Positions 54,209-63,938 of a stretch of DNA of 64,000 bases are shown here, piece by piece (within the stretch, counting starts at the first letter, position 1; every line of letters starts with the position of its first letter). The notes below the pieces were generated by a model that saw only the letters and a list, made by a program, of their open reading frames with translations, did no database searches and was not told the DNA's origin. Made by a program: the position numbers and the translations under genes. Location: contig NZ_NOXW01000019.1 in the NCBI RefSeq assembly GCF_002251855.1, positions 310,001-374,000 on the forward strand, read 5' to 3'. Source of the stretch: Rhodoferax sp. TH121 (GTDB lineage: Bacteria; Pseudomonadota; Gammaproteobacteria; Burkholderiales; Burkholderiaceae_C).

Positions 54209-55177
54209 ATGGCATCCATCCTCGTCCTCGGCGGCACCGGTTTTGTCGGTGCCCATGTGTGTGAACAGCTGGTGCGCGCCGGCTGGCAGGTTACCGTGGC
54301 CACCCGCAAGCGCCAGCACGCCCAGCGCGTGCAGCTCCTGCCCGGCCTTACGGTGCTGGAGGTGAATGTGCACGACGCTGCCGCCCTGGCCCGCGCCGTG
54401 CAGGGCCACCAGGCTGTGGTCAACCTCATTGCCGTGCTGCATGGCAACGCCGCCCGGTTTGACGCCGTGCATGTGCAGCTACCCTGCAGCCTGGCCCAGG
54501 CCTGCAGCAGCGCCGGCGTGCAGCAGCTGGTGCACGTGAGCGCGCTGGGGGCCCACAGCGCCCAGCCCGACGCCGCGCCCTCGCTCTACCTGCGCAGCAA
54601 AAGCCAGGGCGAAGCCGCCCTGCAGCAAGCCGCAGCGTCCGCCCCCTGGCGCCTCACGCTGCTGCGCCCCAGCGTCATCTTTGGGGCCGAAGATAAATTC
54701 CTCAACATGTTCGCCAGCTTGCAAAAAGTGTTCCCCCTCATGCCCCTGGCCGGGGCCGACGCGCGCTTTCAGCCCGTGTGGGTGCAAGACGTGGCCCAGG
54801 CCGTGGTGCGCAGCCTGCAGCCCGGCAGCCCCGCCGTGGTGGAGGCCTGTGGCCCCGATGTGTTCACCCTGCGCCAGCTGGTGCAACAGGCGGGCCAATG
54901 GGCTGGCGTCAACCAAGGGCGCGGCCGCCCCGTCATAGCCCTGCCGCAGTGGATGGGCAGCCTGCAGGCCCTGGCCATGGAATGCCTGCCCGGCGAACCG
55001 CTCATGAGCCGCGACAACCTCGCCTCCATGCGCGTGGACAACGTTGCTACCGGCCAGGTGCCCGGCTTGCAGGCCCTGGGCATCACCCCCGCCGCGCTGC
55101 CCCCCATCGCCCAAGACTACCTGCGCCGCCACAGCGCAGACTACGGCCTGCTGGGCGTGCGTATGAAGCGCTATTGA
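54209..55177 (+). CDS. NDUFA9-like NAD(P)-binding sugar-epimerase family protein
   Basis: 322 residues. Rossmann start ILVLGGTGFVGAHVCEQL, VSALGAHS and the substrate-type YLRSKSQGEAAL, LRPSVIFG segments place it in the complex I NDUFA9-like branch of atypical short-chain dehydrogenases. In bacteria its role is unclear, possibly in ubiquinone or respiratory-chain maintenance. AGGAG lies upstream, and it is 23 bases after murB. The accessory island begins downstream. Confidence 0.88.
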   Translation: MASILVLGGTGFVGAHVCEQLVRAGWQVTVATRKRQHAQRVQLLPGLTVLEVNVHDAAALARAVQGHQAVVNLIAVLHGNAARFDAVHVQLPCSLAQACSSAGVQQLVHVSALGAHSAQPDAAPSLYLRSKSQGEAALQQAAASAPWRLTLLRPSVIFGAEDKFLNMFASLQKVFPLMPLAGADARFQPVWVQDVAQAVVRSLQPGSPAVVEACGPDVFTLRQLVQQAGQWAGVNQGRGRPVIALPQWMGSLQALAMECLPGEPLMSRDNLASMRVDNVATGQVPGLQALGITPAALPPIAQDYLRRHSADYGLLGVRMKRY

Positions 55178-55197
55178 GGCCGCTGGCGGTGCAAACC

Positions 55198-55253
55198 GCT
55201 ATGTATTTGATAGCTGCTTGCGCAATATCCATGAGGGCTAGTGGCCATTTTGA
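55198..55253 (+). repeat. Dispersed repeat, intergenic copy, near-consensus
   Basis: The clearest forward copy: GCTATGTATTTGATAGC, TGCTTGCGCAATATCC, GAGGGCTAGTGGCCATTTTG. It lies between the NDUFA9-like gene and the accessory island, marking the island's left edge. Confidence 0.85.
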
Positions 55254-55385
55254 TTGAAAATCTTCAAAGACAAAGCCCATAGGCTGCAGGAAGGCCTTTG
55301 GGCCTTGCGCCGGCCAATCTGCCGGTACAGTAGTGCCCCAGAGACCGTGCCAACGGCCCAACACGCGATTCAAGGGGAGGGGAGC

Positions 55386-55850
55386 ATGCTGCTCAAGACA
55401 GCCGACGAAAAATCCAAGCGCCTAGCGCTGATGGAAGATCTGCAAAAGTCCACCCTGCTGGACATAGGCCAGAAAGACTGGCTGCGCGACGAACTGCGCC
55501 GCTGCAAGACGGGCATAGAAGGCGAGCGCGCTGCCGCCTTTTACCTGGACGGGCATTACAAAGACGCGCAGAACAACGCGCTGCTGCACGACTTGCGCTT
55601 TGTGGTGGATGGCGAAGTGGCGCATATCGACCACCCGGTCACGGGATGCATCTTGGTAGCACGAGCCTATCCGGCAAAGCCTAGCGAAGCCCCGCAGCCT
55701 GTGGACATCAACACTTTCTTTGAAAAGGCTCTGATCGATACAGTTCAGATCCTGGGCATCCAGATCAATAGCCGATTGATTTCCAAGATGGGCGCCTTCA
55801 GGGTGTTCGCCGCCAATATGGCTGCTGGGGTGGCAGCAGCCTTTGGCTAA
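55386..55850 (+). pseudogene. Truncated NERD-domain gene fused to unrelated tail
   Basis: 154-residue frame from ATG 55386 (GGGGAG upstream). The first ~85 residues match the start of a NERD (nuclease-related) protein: LQKSTLLDIGQKDWLRDEL, GIEGERAAAFYLDGHYKD, LHDLRFVVDGEVAHIDH. In intact homologues the IDH is followed by the rest of the NERD core with its catalytic E-x-K. Here it switches to PVTGCILVARAYPAKPSE and an unrelated tail (DINTFFEKALIDTVQI). The nuclease is therefore broken at about 55635, probably by the event that brought in the island. The chimeric frame is open and may still be translated. Confidence 0.65.
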
Positions 55851-55869
55851 CCGATTTGGAGGACCGTCT

Positions 55870-57111
55870 GTGAGCCTTGCACTAGAGCAAATCAAAGTTA
55901 CCACGTTGGGTGGCACGTTGGCACGCGAAATGGCACGAATAGAAGAAGAGCGCTCATCGTGGCGCAAAGCTTTGATTGACAACGATCTGATCGGAAAACA
56001 GTTGCGAGAGTTGGCGGGCAACTCGGTCTATGCACAGATGCCACAGGACATCAGAACCTTGCAGTCTCCGGCGATGTCCATTGCCAAGCAGTACCAAGAC
56101 CTCTTGGGCCCCACTTCGGCCATTGGGTCTGCCTTTAAAGCTTGGCAGGAGTCTGAGCGTTTGCAGATGGAACATATGCGCAAGATGTTCGACCCGATGG
56201 CCGAAATTCGCATGAGTGTTCTGGGGAGCACAGCCACCCAGCAGCTCATCAAGGAGCTCACGGACGGAAGCTCCATGCGAAACCAGATGCAGGCGATTGT
56301 GGATCAAGCCTTGGGCTTTGGTTCGGTTGCCAAGATGCTTGCACAGCAGGCCGAGGATTCACGGGTACAGAATAAGAAGCTTCTTGAAGGTCTGGGTGTG
56401 AGCAGCATTCAGAGCTACCTTAAAGACTTCGAGCACATCAATAAGCAGTGGACGGTGCCCAACGAAGTGTTGGGAATTGTGGGTTCGTTTAAGGAACTGC
56501 AAGATCAGTTTGGCAAGGTGGCATTGCCCACAATCGATTGGGGCTCCGCAGCCGCTATTGCAAAGGCGCTGGGACCCGAGGGCATCCAACAGCAACTGGC
56601 TTTGCTGGGCATCGAGCCAGATGGCTCCATGCACGAACACGCTGTGAAGCCCGAAAGGGGGCTACTCAGTCGTAAGCAGTCAGATGCATTAGCGATGTTG
56701 AGCTTGCTGCTGGGCATCTTGTTCTTCCTCTACCAAGAGATTTCTAGCCACCAAGACAAGAACAAAACGGAGGCCTTTCAAACGCAGACCACTGCCACCT
56801 TGCAGGTGCAGACGCGGCAGATTCAGAACCTCACGGTCCTGATTGAAAGAGCTTTGGTGCAAGCTGCACAGACTCCAGAAGAGCGCTTCGTGGTGCGTGA
56901 GCGTCCCGCCACTGTGCGATCCAAGCCAGAACATGGATCAGCCGTTGAGGGCATGCTCATGCCCAATGAAGTGGTGCGTGCCATCGACAAGGACGGCAAG
57001 TGGGTGGAGATCGAGTACTACCACTGGCTGCGCGAGGAGTACCGCACCGGGTGGGTCTTGAAGAAGTACTTGCATCGGGTTCCATCAAATTATCAGAATA
57101 TGGTGCCCTAG
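55870..57111 (+). CDS. Membrane-anchored SH3-domain protein of unknown function
   Basis: 413 residues from GTG 55870, preceded by a strong GGAGG. A long helical N-terminal region (about 1-270) rich in Gln, Lys and Glu is followed by one membrane segment (ALAMLSLLLGILFFLYQE, about 275-293), a coiled-coil-like stretch (TEAFQTQTTATLQVQTRQIQN) and a C-terminal bacterial SH3 domain (RFVVRERPATVRSKPEHGS ... YRTGWVLKKYLHR). No family name recognised. It is 21 bases upstream of the DUF262 gene and of the same lower GC, so the two likely work together. Confidence 0.78.
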   Translation: MSLALEQIKVTTLGGTLAREMARIEEERSSWRKALIDNDLIGKQLRELAGNSVYAQMPQDIRTLQSPAMSIAKQYQDLLGPTSAIGSAFKAWQESERLQMEHMRKMFDPMAEIRMSVLGSTATQQLIKELTDGSSMRNQMQAIVDQALGFGSVAKMLAQQAEDSRVQNKKLLEGLGVSSIQSYLKDFEHINKQWTVPNEVLGIVGSFKELQDQFGKVALPTIDWGSAAAIAKALGPEGIQQQLALLGIEPDGSMHEHAVKPERGLLSRKQSDALAMLSLLLGILFFLYQEISSHQDKNKTEAFQTQTTATLQVQTRQIQNLTVLIERALVQAAQTPEERFVVRERPATVRSKPEHGSAVEGMLMPNEVVRAIDKDGKWVEIEYYHWLREEYRTGWVLKKYLHRVPSNYQNMVP

Positions 57112-57132
57112 CCTGACTCAGCGGAGGAAAAG

Positions 57133-58818
57133 ATGAAGATTCAGTGTGTCGAAAAAGATATTCGCCAAGTTTTGGAGTCTGGTACGTATCTCATTCCGCG
57201 TTTTCAGCGCCCGTTTTCTTGGGATGAGGATAACGTTGAAGAGTTCTGGGTAGATAGTACGTCGGACCTCAAAAAGGACTACTTCATCGGGGCGTTCGTC
57301 TCTTACAACCTTTCAAGCTCTTCTTTTGGTCTTGTGGACGGGCAGCAGCGCATCACCACTATCACCATTGCTCTGTGTGCCATTCGAGACAAGTTCAACG
57401 ACTTGGGTTTTGCGGCCCCCGCTAAAGGCGTGCACCGTTTGATTGAAACGCGGGACCTAAACGATCAGGCCCAATTCGTTCTTAAAACCGAGACCTCGTA
57501 CCCCTACCTGCAAGCCAAAATTCAGAGCCTTGAAAAAGAGGAGACGGAGATTGACGTGGGTGAGGAGGAGAAGGCGATCAGTGCAGCATACAAACTCATT
57601 AACACCGTCATCGATCAGGGTGTGAAGGAGGCGACTTCTAAGGTTGATCCTTCAAAAGCGGAGGCTGCGAGCAAAAAATGGTTGGAAAGTGTGCGGGATA
57701 AGCTCTTGGGTCTCAAAGTGATTTCGATCACCCTGGATAACCAAGATGACGCGTATCTGATTTTTGAGACGCTCAATACACGGGGTAAGGACCTCACTGC
57801 CGCAGACCTTGCGAAGAACCATCTGCTGCGGCTGCTCCCTTCAAAAGGCAAGGCCATTGACCGTCCCAAAGACCATTGGGTGGAAATTCAGAGCACTTTG
57901 GAGCAGGCAAGCCGGCCGATTCAAATGGCCACTTTCCTTCATCACTACTGGCTCTCAAAGTACCCCTTCACAACAGAGAAGGAGCTTTTCAAGGCCATTA
58001 AAAATGAGGTTTCGGCCACGAATGTTCGTGTGGTCCTCGATGAGCTCAGGACCGACAGTGATCTTTACCGTGGGATTTTGGAGCCCGAACGGCTCACCCT
58101 ATGGAACAAAGGAAATCGGGATGTCGAAGATTCGCTTCGCTGCATCTCTGATGTCCTGAACATCCAAATCGCAAATCCACTGCTTTTGACGGTACTGCGC
58201 CTGTTCGGTGCCAAGAAGCTCAAAGACGGCCAGGTTCGAGAGATCTTCTGGCTCGTGGAACGCTATCACTACCTTTACACGACGATCAGCAACCTGCCTT
58301 CATCAGGCGGCGTGAGCAAGATGTACGCGGCTCATGCGCGCGCATTGGCGACCGCTGCTGATGCAAATGCTCGCGGTCTGTGCATCAACGAGTTCAAGAA
58401 AAAAATCAAGAGCAAGGTCCCCGCTCGGGACACGTTTATCACGCGGTTTAAGGCGCTCAACTACTTGACGCCAAGGCACAAGGAGGTCATCGGCTATACG
58501 CTGTGGAAGATCTACAAGCATCGAAACCCCGCTGTCGATGTCGATCGCACGGGGCAGTCGCTCGAACACCTTCTTTCACAAAACACTGGTGCTCCTTCCG
58601 TGCACAGCATCGGGAACCTTTTGGGCGTGCCCGTGAAGTACAACGGAGAGGTTTTGGCGGCCAACGACTTTGCGGCCAAGAAGGCGCTACTCAGAAAGCA
58701 CGGCTACATCTTAGAGCCACAGATCGACGCTGCAACGACGTGGGGAACGGCAGAGATAGAGCGTCGAACGAGTGATCTAGCAGAGCTCGCTTATGACCAC
58801 GTTTGGGCTATCGAGTAG
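57133..58818 (+). CDS. DUF262/DUF1524 protein (GmrSD/SspE-like), candidate defence nuclease
   Basis: 561 residues, GGAGG upstream. The N-terminal DUF262 domain shows YLIPRFQRPFSW (20-30), the nucleotide-site motif LVDGQQRITT (DGQQR 69-73) and IFETLNTRGKDLTAADLAKN. The C-terminus resembles DUF1524, a His-Me/HNH-type nuclease: SLEHLLSQN (E478-H479), IGNLLGVPVKYN and FAAKKALL. The family includes GmrSD modified-DNA restriction enzymes and SspE of phosphorothioate defence, so anti-phage action is plausible. The usual H-I-x-P after EH is diverged (EHLLSQ), so nuclease activity needs testing. Partner: the SH3 protein upstream. Confidence 0.85.
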   Translation: MKIQCVEKDIRQVLESGTYLIPRFQRPFSWDEDNVEEFWVDSTSDLKKDYFIGAFVSYNLSSSSFGLVDGQQRITTITIALCAIRDKFNDLGFAAPAKGVHRLIETRDLNDQAQFVLKTETSYPYLQAKIQSLEKEETEIDVGEEEKAISAAYKLINTVIDQGVKEATSKVDPSKAEAASKKWLESVRDKLLGLKVISITLDNQDDAYLIFETLNTRGKDLTAADLAKNHLLRLLPSKGKAIDRPKDHWVEIQSTLEQASRPIQMATFLHHYWLSKYPFTTEKELFKAIKNEVSATNVRVVLDELRTDSDLYRGILEPERLTLWNKGNRDVEDSLRCISDVLNIQIANPLLLTVLRLFGAKKLKDGQVREIFWLVERYHYLYTTISNLPSSGGVSKMYAAHARALATAADANARGLCINEFKKKIKSKVPARDTFITRFKALNYLTPRHKEVIGYTLWKIYKHRNPAVDVDRTGQSLEHLLSQNTGAPSVHSIGNLLGVPVKYNGEVLAANDFAAKKALLRKHGYILEPQIDAATTWGTAEIERRTSDLAELAYDHVWAIE

Positions 58819-58996
58819 CTAATGACGGGGCCACTGTCTAGCGAGATTATTTATTTGAGTGTGGGTGCGCTCACGAAACTCGGCGAGGCGTATAGCCTGG
58901 GTGTACTTTGTCTTTTTTTGCACGTCTAGGAGTGCAAACCTCATAGGAGAGCGATTGGGGCACTCCCGTGCAGCGAGGTCATCTGACCCAAAAGAA

Positions 58997-59028
58997 AAAG
59001 CCCGCCTAGTTCTTGCCTAGCGGGCTTT
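58997..59028 (-). terminator. Terminator of argG
   Basis: AAAGCCCGC (58997-59005) and GCGGGCTTT (59020-59028) form a nine-pair stem. On the minus strand it is followed by TTTTTCTTTT. It ends argG and marks the right edge of the island. The 178 bases between the DUF262 stop and this hairpin hold no gene I can support. Confidence 0.88.
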
Positions 59029-59049
59029 GTCCTCATGGCTTCAGCGGTC

Positions 59050-60436
<1,387 letters not shown>

Positions 60437-60474
60437 GTTTGCGTCTGCCGGGGGAGCCGCGGGTCAACCACCAA

Positions 60475-60801
60475 TTAGCCGAAATGGCAGATGTAGTGGT
60501 AGGCGGCGTGGCCTTCCGTCACGCGGATCTGGAACTTGGCGTTGCCGGGCACGCTGAACTTCTCGCCTTCGCCGCTGGTGACCCAGGTGTCGGTGCCGTC
60601 GAGCTTGTAGTCGCAGCTGCCGCCCACGCATTCCATGATTTCAGGGGCGCCGGTGTTGAAGGTCAGGGTGGCGGGCAGGATGACGCCGACCGACTTTTTG
60701 GTGCCGTCAGCCAGGGTGAAGCCGTGGCTCACGCACTTGCCGTCGAAGTACACATTGGCTTTGGTGGTGACGGAAACGTTGTCAAAGTGGGTGGTGGTCA
60801 T
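60475..60801 (-). CDS. ppnP: Pyrimidine/purine nucleoside phosphorylase (PpnP, DUF1255)
   Basis: 108 residues, a small cupin. Splits nucleosides with phosphate to a base and ribose-1-phosphate. Typical features are NVYFDGKCVSHGFTLADGTKKSVGVILPA, LTFNTGAPEIMECVGG and the C-terminal YHYICHFG. ATG 60801 (MTTTHFDN) fits; longer frame upstream is not conserved. Its activity complements the purine salvage and degradation genes elsewhere in the window. Confidence 0.92.
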   Translation of the reverse strand: MTTTHFDNVSVTTKANVYFDGKCVSHGFTLADGTKKSVGVILPATLTFNTGAPEIMECVGGSCDYKLDGTDTWVTSGEGEKFSVPGNAKFQIRVTEGHAAYHYICHFG

Positions 60802-60864
60802 GGTGCTGCGTAATAGGAATGGAAATGAGGGCCCGGCGCGCCTGGCACCGGGCAACCAGCGATT

Positions 60865-61215
60865 TTACGGGAGGCGGGCGGCAAAGGCCGCGTCGCTAAA
60901 GCCCACGGTCACCACGCCGTAGCCCCACACCACCACAGGCCGCTTGATGACGCTGCTGTGGTCTTGCATCACGGCCATGGCGCTGGGCGTGTCCACCACG
61001 CGGGCCTGGGTGGCCTCGTCCAGCTTGCGCCAGGTGGGGCCGCGGCGGTTGATCAGGGTGTCCAGGCCCACGGCGTCTATCCAGCCGGGTAGCAGGGCGG
61101 TGGGCACGCCTTGTTTCTTGAAGTCGTGAAAGGCGTAGTCCACGCCATGGTCCGTCAGCCAGGTGCGGGCTTTTTTGACGGTGTCGCAGTTGGGAATGCC
61201 GTAGAGGGTGATCAT
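60865..61215 (-). CDS. ArsC-family (YffB/Spx-like) protein
   Basis: 116 residues from ATG 61215. A thioredoxin-like fold with YGIPNCDTVKKARTWL, containing the single cysteine of the YffB group rather than the arsenate-reductase set. Other marks are FHDFKKQGVP, INRRGPTWRKL and SVIKRPVVV. Probably a glutathione-dependent thiol reductase. Divergent from folC. Confidence 0.88.
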   Translation of the reverse strand: MITLYGIPNCDTVKKARTWLTDHGVDYAFHDFKKQGVPTALLPGWIDAVGLDTLINRRGPTWRKLDEATQARVVDTPSAMAVMQDHSSVIKRPVVVWGYGVVTVGFSDAAFAARLP

Positions 61216-61252
61216 GGGGCTATTGTCGCAGTGCGCGACAATTCGGGGCTCT

Positions 61253-62608
61253 ATGCCAAACACCACGTCCCCCGCTGTCCCCAATGCCACGTCTTCCCTG
61301 CCCGAGTGGCTGGCCTACATAGAAGCCATGCACCCCAAGGGCATCAACGGCATCGAGATGGGGCTGGACCGGGTGCGCAGCGTGGCGCAGCGGCTGGGCC
61401 TGCAGTTCAGCTGCCCGGTGTTGACCGTGGCGGGCACCAACGGCAAGGGCTCCACCTGCGCCATGCTGGAGTCCATCCTGGGTCAGGCGGGTTACAAGAC
61501 CGGGGTCTACACATCTCCCCACCTGGTGCACTTTGAAGAGCGCATGCGCCTGCGGGGCGAGGCTGCAGACGCTAGCAAATTTGTAGCTGCTTGCGCAGAG
61601 GTGGAGCGGGCCAGGGCCCAAAACGACGCAGAAATTGCGCTGACGTACTTCGAATTCACCACCCTGGCCATCTTGCTGGCGCTGTCCCGCGAGGGGCTGG
61701 ACGCCGTGATTCTGGAAGTGGGCCTGGGCGGGCGGCTGGATGCGGTCAACATCATCGATGCCGACTGCGCCATCATCACCAGCATCGACCTGGACCACAT
61801 GGAGCTGCTGGGCAACACCCGCGAGCTGATAGGGTACGAGAAGGCCGGCATCATGCGCACGGGGCGCCCGGTCATCGTGAGCGACCCGGTGCCGCCGCAA
61901 AGCGTGCTGGACCGCGCGCTGGAAGTGGGCGCTGACCTGTGGACGGTGGGGCGGGATTTCAATGTGTCCGGCGACAAGCAGCAGTGGGGCTGGGCCGGGC
62001 GCGGGCGGCGCTACAGCGGCCTGGCCTACCCGGCGCTGCGCGGTGCCAACCAGTTGGTCAACGCCTCGGGCGTGCTGGCGGCGCTCACGGCCCTGCGCGA
62101 GCAGTTGCCCATCACCGCCCAGGCGGTGCGCGTGGGCTTGTCGCTGGTGGAGCTGCCGGGGCGCTTTCAGATCATCCCGGGCCAGCCCACGCTGGTGCTG
62201 GACGTGGCGCACAACCCGCATTCGGTGGCCGCGCTGGCGGCCAACCTGGACGCCATGGGCTTTTACCCCTGCACCCACGCCATTTTTGGGGCCATGGCCG
62301 ACAAGGACCTGGCGCCCATGTTCGCCAAGGTGGCGCCGCTGATGGATCGCTGGTATTTCACCGATTTGCCCAGCCCGCGGGCGGCCACGGGCGCCGACCT
62401 GCAGGCCCAATGGACGGCGCAAAACACCCGCAAAGACGCTTCGGCCCAGGCCTTTGCCACGCCCCTGGACGCGCTGCGCGCTGCCATCGCCGCGGCAGAC
62501 CCCACTGATAGAATCGTCGTCTTTGGATCGTTCTACACCGTGGGTGGTGTGCTGCAAGAGGGCACCCCCAAGCTGCACGCCAAACACCTCCAGCCCCAAG
62601 CTACCTGA
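61253..62608 (+). CDS. folC: Folylpolyglutamate/dihydrofolate synthase
   Basis: 451 residues. P-loop TVAGTNGKGSTCAMLESIL, YTSPHLVHFEERM, LTYFEFTTLAILLAL, EVGLGGRLDAVNI and DVAHNPHSV are the Mur-ligase-like FolC signatures. Adds glutamate to (dihydro)folates. A repeat copy (61571-61623) is translated as ASKFVAACAEVERARAQN in the loop between the P-loop domain helices, where homologues vary. It begins the folC - SPOR protein - cvpA - purF order common in proteobacteria. Confidence 0.95.
   Translation: MPNTTSPAVPNATSSLPEWLAYIEAMHPKGINGIEMGLDRVRSVAQRLGLQFSCPVLTVAGTNGKGSTCAMLESILGQAGYKTGVYTSPHLVHFEERMRLRGEAADASKFVAACAEVERARAQNDAEIALTYFEFTTLAILLALSREGLDAVILEVGLGGRLDAVNIIDADCAIITSIDLDHMELLGNTRELIGYEKAGIMRTGRPVIVSDPVPPQSVLDRALEVGADLWTVGRDFNVSGDKQQWGWAGRGRRYSGLAYPALRGANQLVNASGVLAALTALREQLPITAQAVRVGLSLVELPGRFQIIPGQPTLVLDVAHNPHSVAALAANLDAMGFYPCTHAIFGAMADKDLAPMFAKVAPLMDRWYFTDLPSPRAATGADLQAQWTAQNTRKDASAQAFATPLDALRAAIAAADPTDRIVVFGSFYTVGGVLQEGTPKLHAKHLQPQAT
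61571..61623 (+). repeat. Dispersed repeat translated inside folC
   Basis: Forward copy: GCTAGCAAATTTGTAGC, TGCTTGCGCAGAGGTGG, GCCAGGGCCCAAAA. It keeps the inverted-repeat head and GCTTGCGCA. Translated as ASKFVAACAEVERARAQN, in the second family reading frame. Confidence 0.75.
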
Positions 62609-62623
62609 ACCGTCACCCCACAC

Positions 62624-63427
62624 ATGGCATTTTTCAAGTTTCGCAAAGGTGGCGACGAGCAGCCCACCCCACCTACCGCCCCCGAAAGCGTGGAAGTCAT
62701 GCGCAAACGCGCGCGGCACCGCCTGATAGGCGCTGCCGTGCTGGTGTTGCTGGGGGTCATCGGCTTCCCGCTGCTGTTTGACAGCCAGCCGCGGCCCATT
62801 GCGGTGGACATTCCCATCGAGATTCCAGACAAGGCCAAGGTGGCACCCCTAGGCACGCCGCAAGTGGCGGCCAGCAGCGCTGCGCCCTCGCAGGTCAGCG
62901 GCGGCATCATCGTGGGCGACACCCCTGCGCCCGTGGCCTCGGCCCCGGCCAAACCCGTCTCCAAGCCCGAGGCGAAACCGGCGCCCAAGCCCGAAACCAT
63001 CATTACCGAACCTAAACCGGCGCCCAAGACTGAACCCAAGCCAGAGCCCAAACCGGTTGCAAAGCCAGAGGCCAAACCTGCGGCGTCTGTGGACAAGCCC
63101 GCTGACAAGGCGGCAGAGGCCGCCAAGGCCCAGGCCTTGCTGGACGGCAAGCCTGCCGCAGCCGCCAAGCCTGCTGACAAGAAGCCAGACGCTGCCACCG
63201 GCCGCTTTGTGGTGCAGGTGGGCGCCTATGTCGAAGCGGCCAAGCTGCGCGAAGCACGCCAGAAGGTGGAGAAGGCCGGTTTCAAGACCTACACGCAGGT
63301 GGTGGGCGCCAAAGATGCGCAACGCACGCGGGTGCGCATCGGGCCGTTCGCCAGCAAGGCTGAGGCGGAAAAGGCCGTGGACAAGCTCAAGAAGCTGAAC
63401 CTGCCCGCTGCCATCCTGGAACTCTGA
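62624..63427 (+). CDS. SPOR-domain cell-division protein (DedD-like)
   Basis: 267 residues. A cytoplasmic start, one membrane helix (HRLIGAAVLVLLGVIGFPLLF, about 32-52), a long Pro/Ala/Lys repeat linker (KPEAKPAPKPE and similar, about 105-185) and a C-terminal SPOR domain (GRFVVQVGAYVEAAKL ... VRIGPFASKAEAEKAV) that binds denuded septal peptidoglycan. Position between folC and cvpA matches DedD. Confidence 0.92.
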   Translation: MAFFKFRKGGDEQPTPPTAPESVEVMRKRARHRLIGAAVLVLLGVIGFPLLFDSQPRPIAVDIPIEIPDKAKVAPLGTPQVAASSAAPSQVSGGIIVGDTPAPVASAPAKPVSKPEAKPAPKPETIITEPKPAPKTEPKPEPKPVAKPEAKPAASVDKPADKAAEAAKAQALLDGKPAAAAKPADKKPDAATGRFVVQVGAYVEAAKLREARQKVEKAGFKTYTQVVGAKDAQRTRVRIGPFASKAEAEKAVDKLKKLNLPAAILEL

Positions 63428-63440
63428 GCGGAGCCTGCCC

Positions 63441-63926
63441 ATGCCGACCCTGGACTGGATTTTTCTGGCGGTTTTGCTGTTCTCGCTGGTGCTGGGCGCT
63501 TGGCGGGGGCTGGTGTACGAGGTGCTGTCGCTGCTGAGCTGGGCCGTGGCCTTTGTGCTGGCGCAATGGTTTGCGATGGACGCCGCGCAGTGGATTCCCA
63601 TCAGCGGTGATGCCGAGGCGGTGCGTTACGCCGGGGGCTTTGTGCTGGTGTTTGTGGCCACGGTGTTTGCCGGAGGCCTGATTGCCTTTGTGGTCAAGAA
63701 GCTGGTGGCGGCAGCGGGCATGAGCCCCGCAGACCGCATGCTGGGCGCCATTTTTGGTTTGGTGCGTGGCATGTTGCTGTTGCTGGTGGTGACCGCCGTT
63801 GTGGGCATGACGCCCGTGCACACCGCGAACTGGTGGCAGAGCGCCATGGGGCCGCGCATGGCTGGCATGGTGCTCAGCAGCGTCAAGCCCCTGCTGCCCG
63901 AAGAGTTTGGCAAGTATTTACCTTGA
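63441..63926 (+). CDS. cvpA: CvpA-family membrane protein
   Basis: 161 residues with four membrane helices (TLDWIFLAVLLFSLVLGAWRG; YEVLSLLSWAVAFVLAQWF; YAGGFVLVFVATVFAGGLIAF; MLGAIFGLVRGMLLLLVVTAV). CvpA is linked to colicin V production, envelope homeostasis and purine gene operons. purF begins 13 bases after the stop. Confidence 0.93.
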   Translation: MPTLDWIFLAVLLFSLVLGAWRGLVYEVLSLLSWAVAFVLAQWFAMDAAQWIPISGDAEAVRYAGGFVLVFVATVFAGGLIAFVVKKLVAAAGMSPADRMLGAIFGLVRGMLLLLVVTAVVGMTPVHTANWWQSAMGPRMAGMVLSSVKPLLPEEFGKYLP

Positions 63927-63938
63927 GAGTGAACCCCT

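Noticed and set aside
58819-58996. Possible small RNA or attachment site between the DUF262 gene and argG
   Set aside because: No tRNA-like sequence, direct repeat to the island's left edge, or stable structure other than the argG terminator could be seen.
63015-63130. Tandem repeats of Lys-Pro-Glu-Ala codons as a possible CRISPR or minisatellite
   Set aside because: They encode the flexible linker of the SPOR-domain protein and are degenerate, with no spacers.
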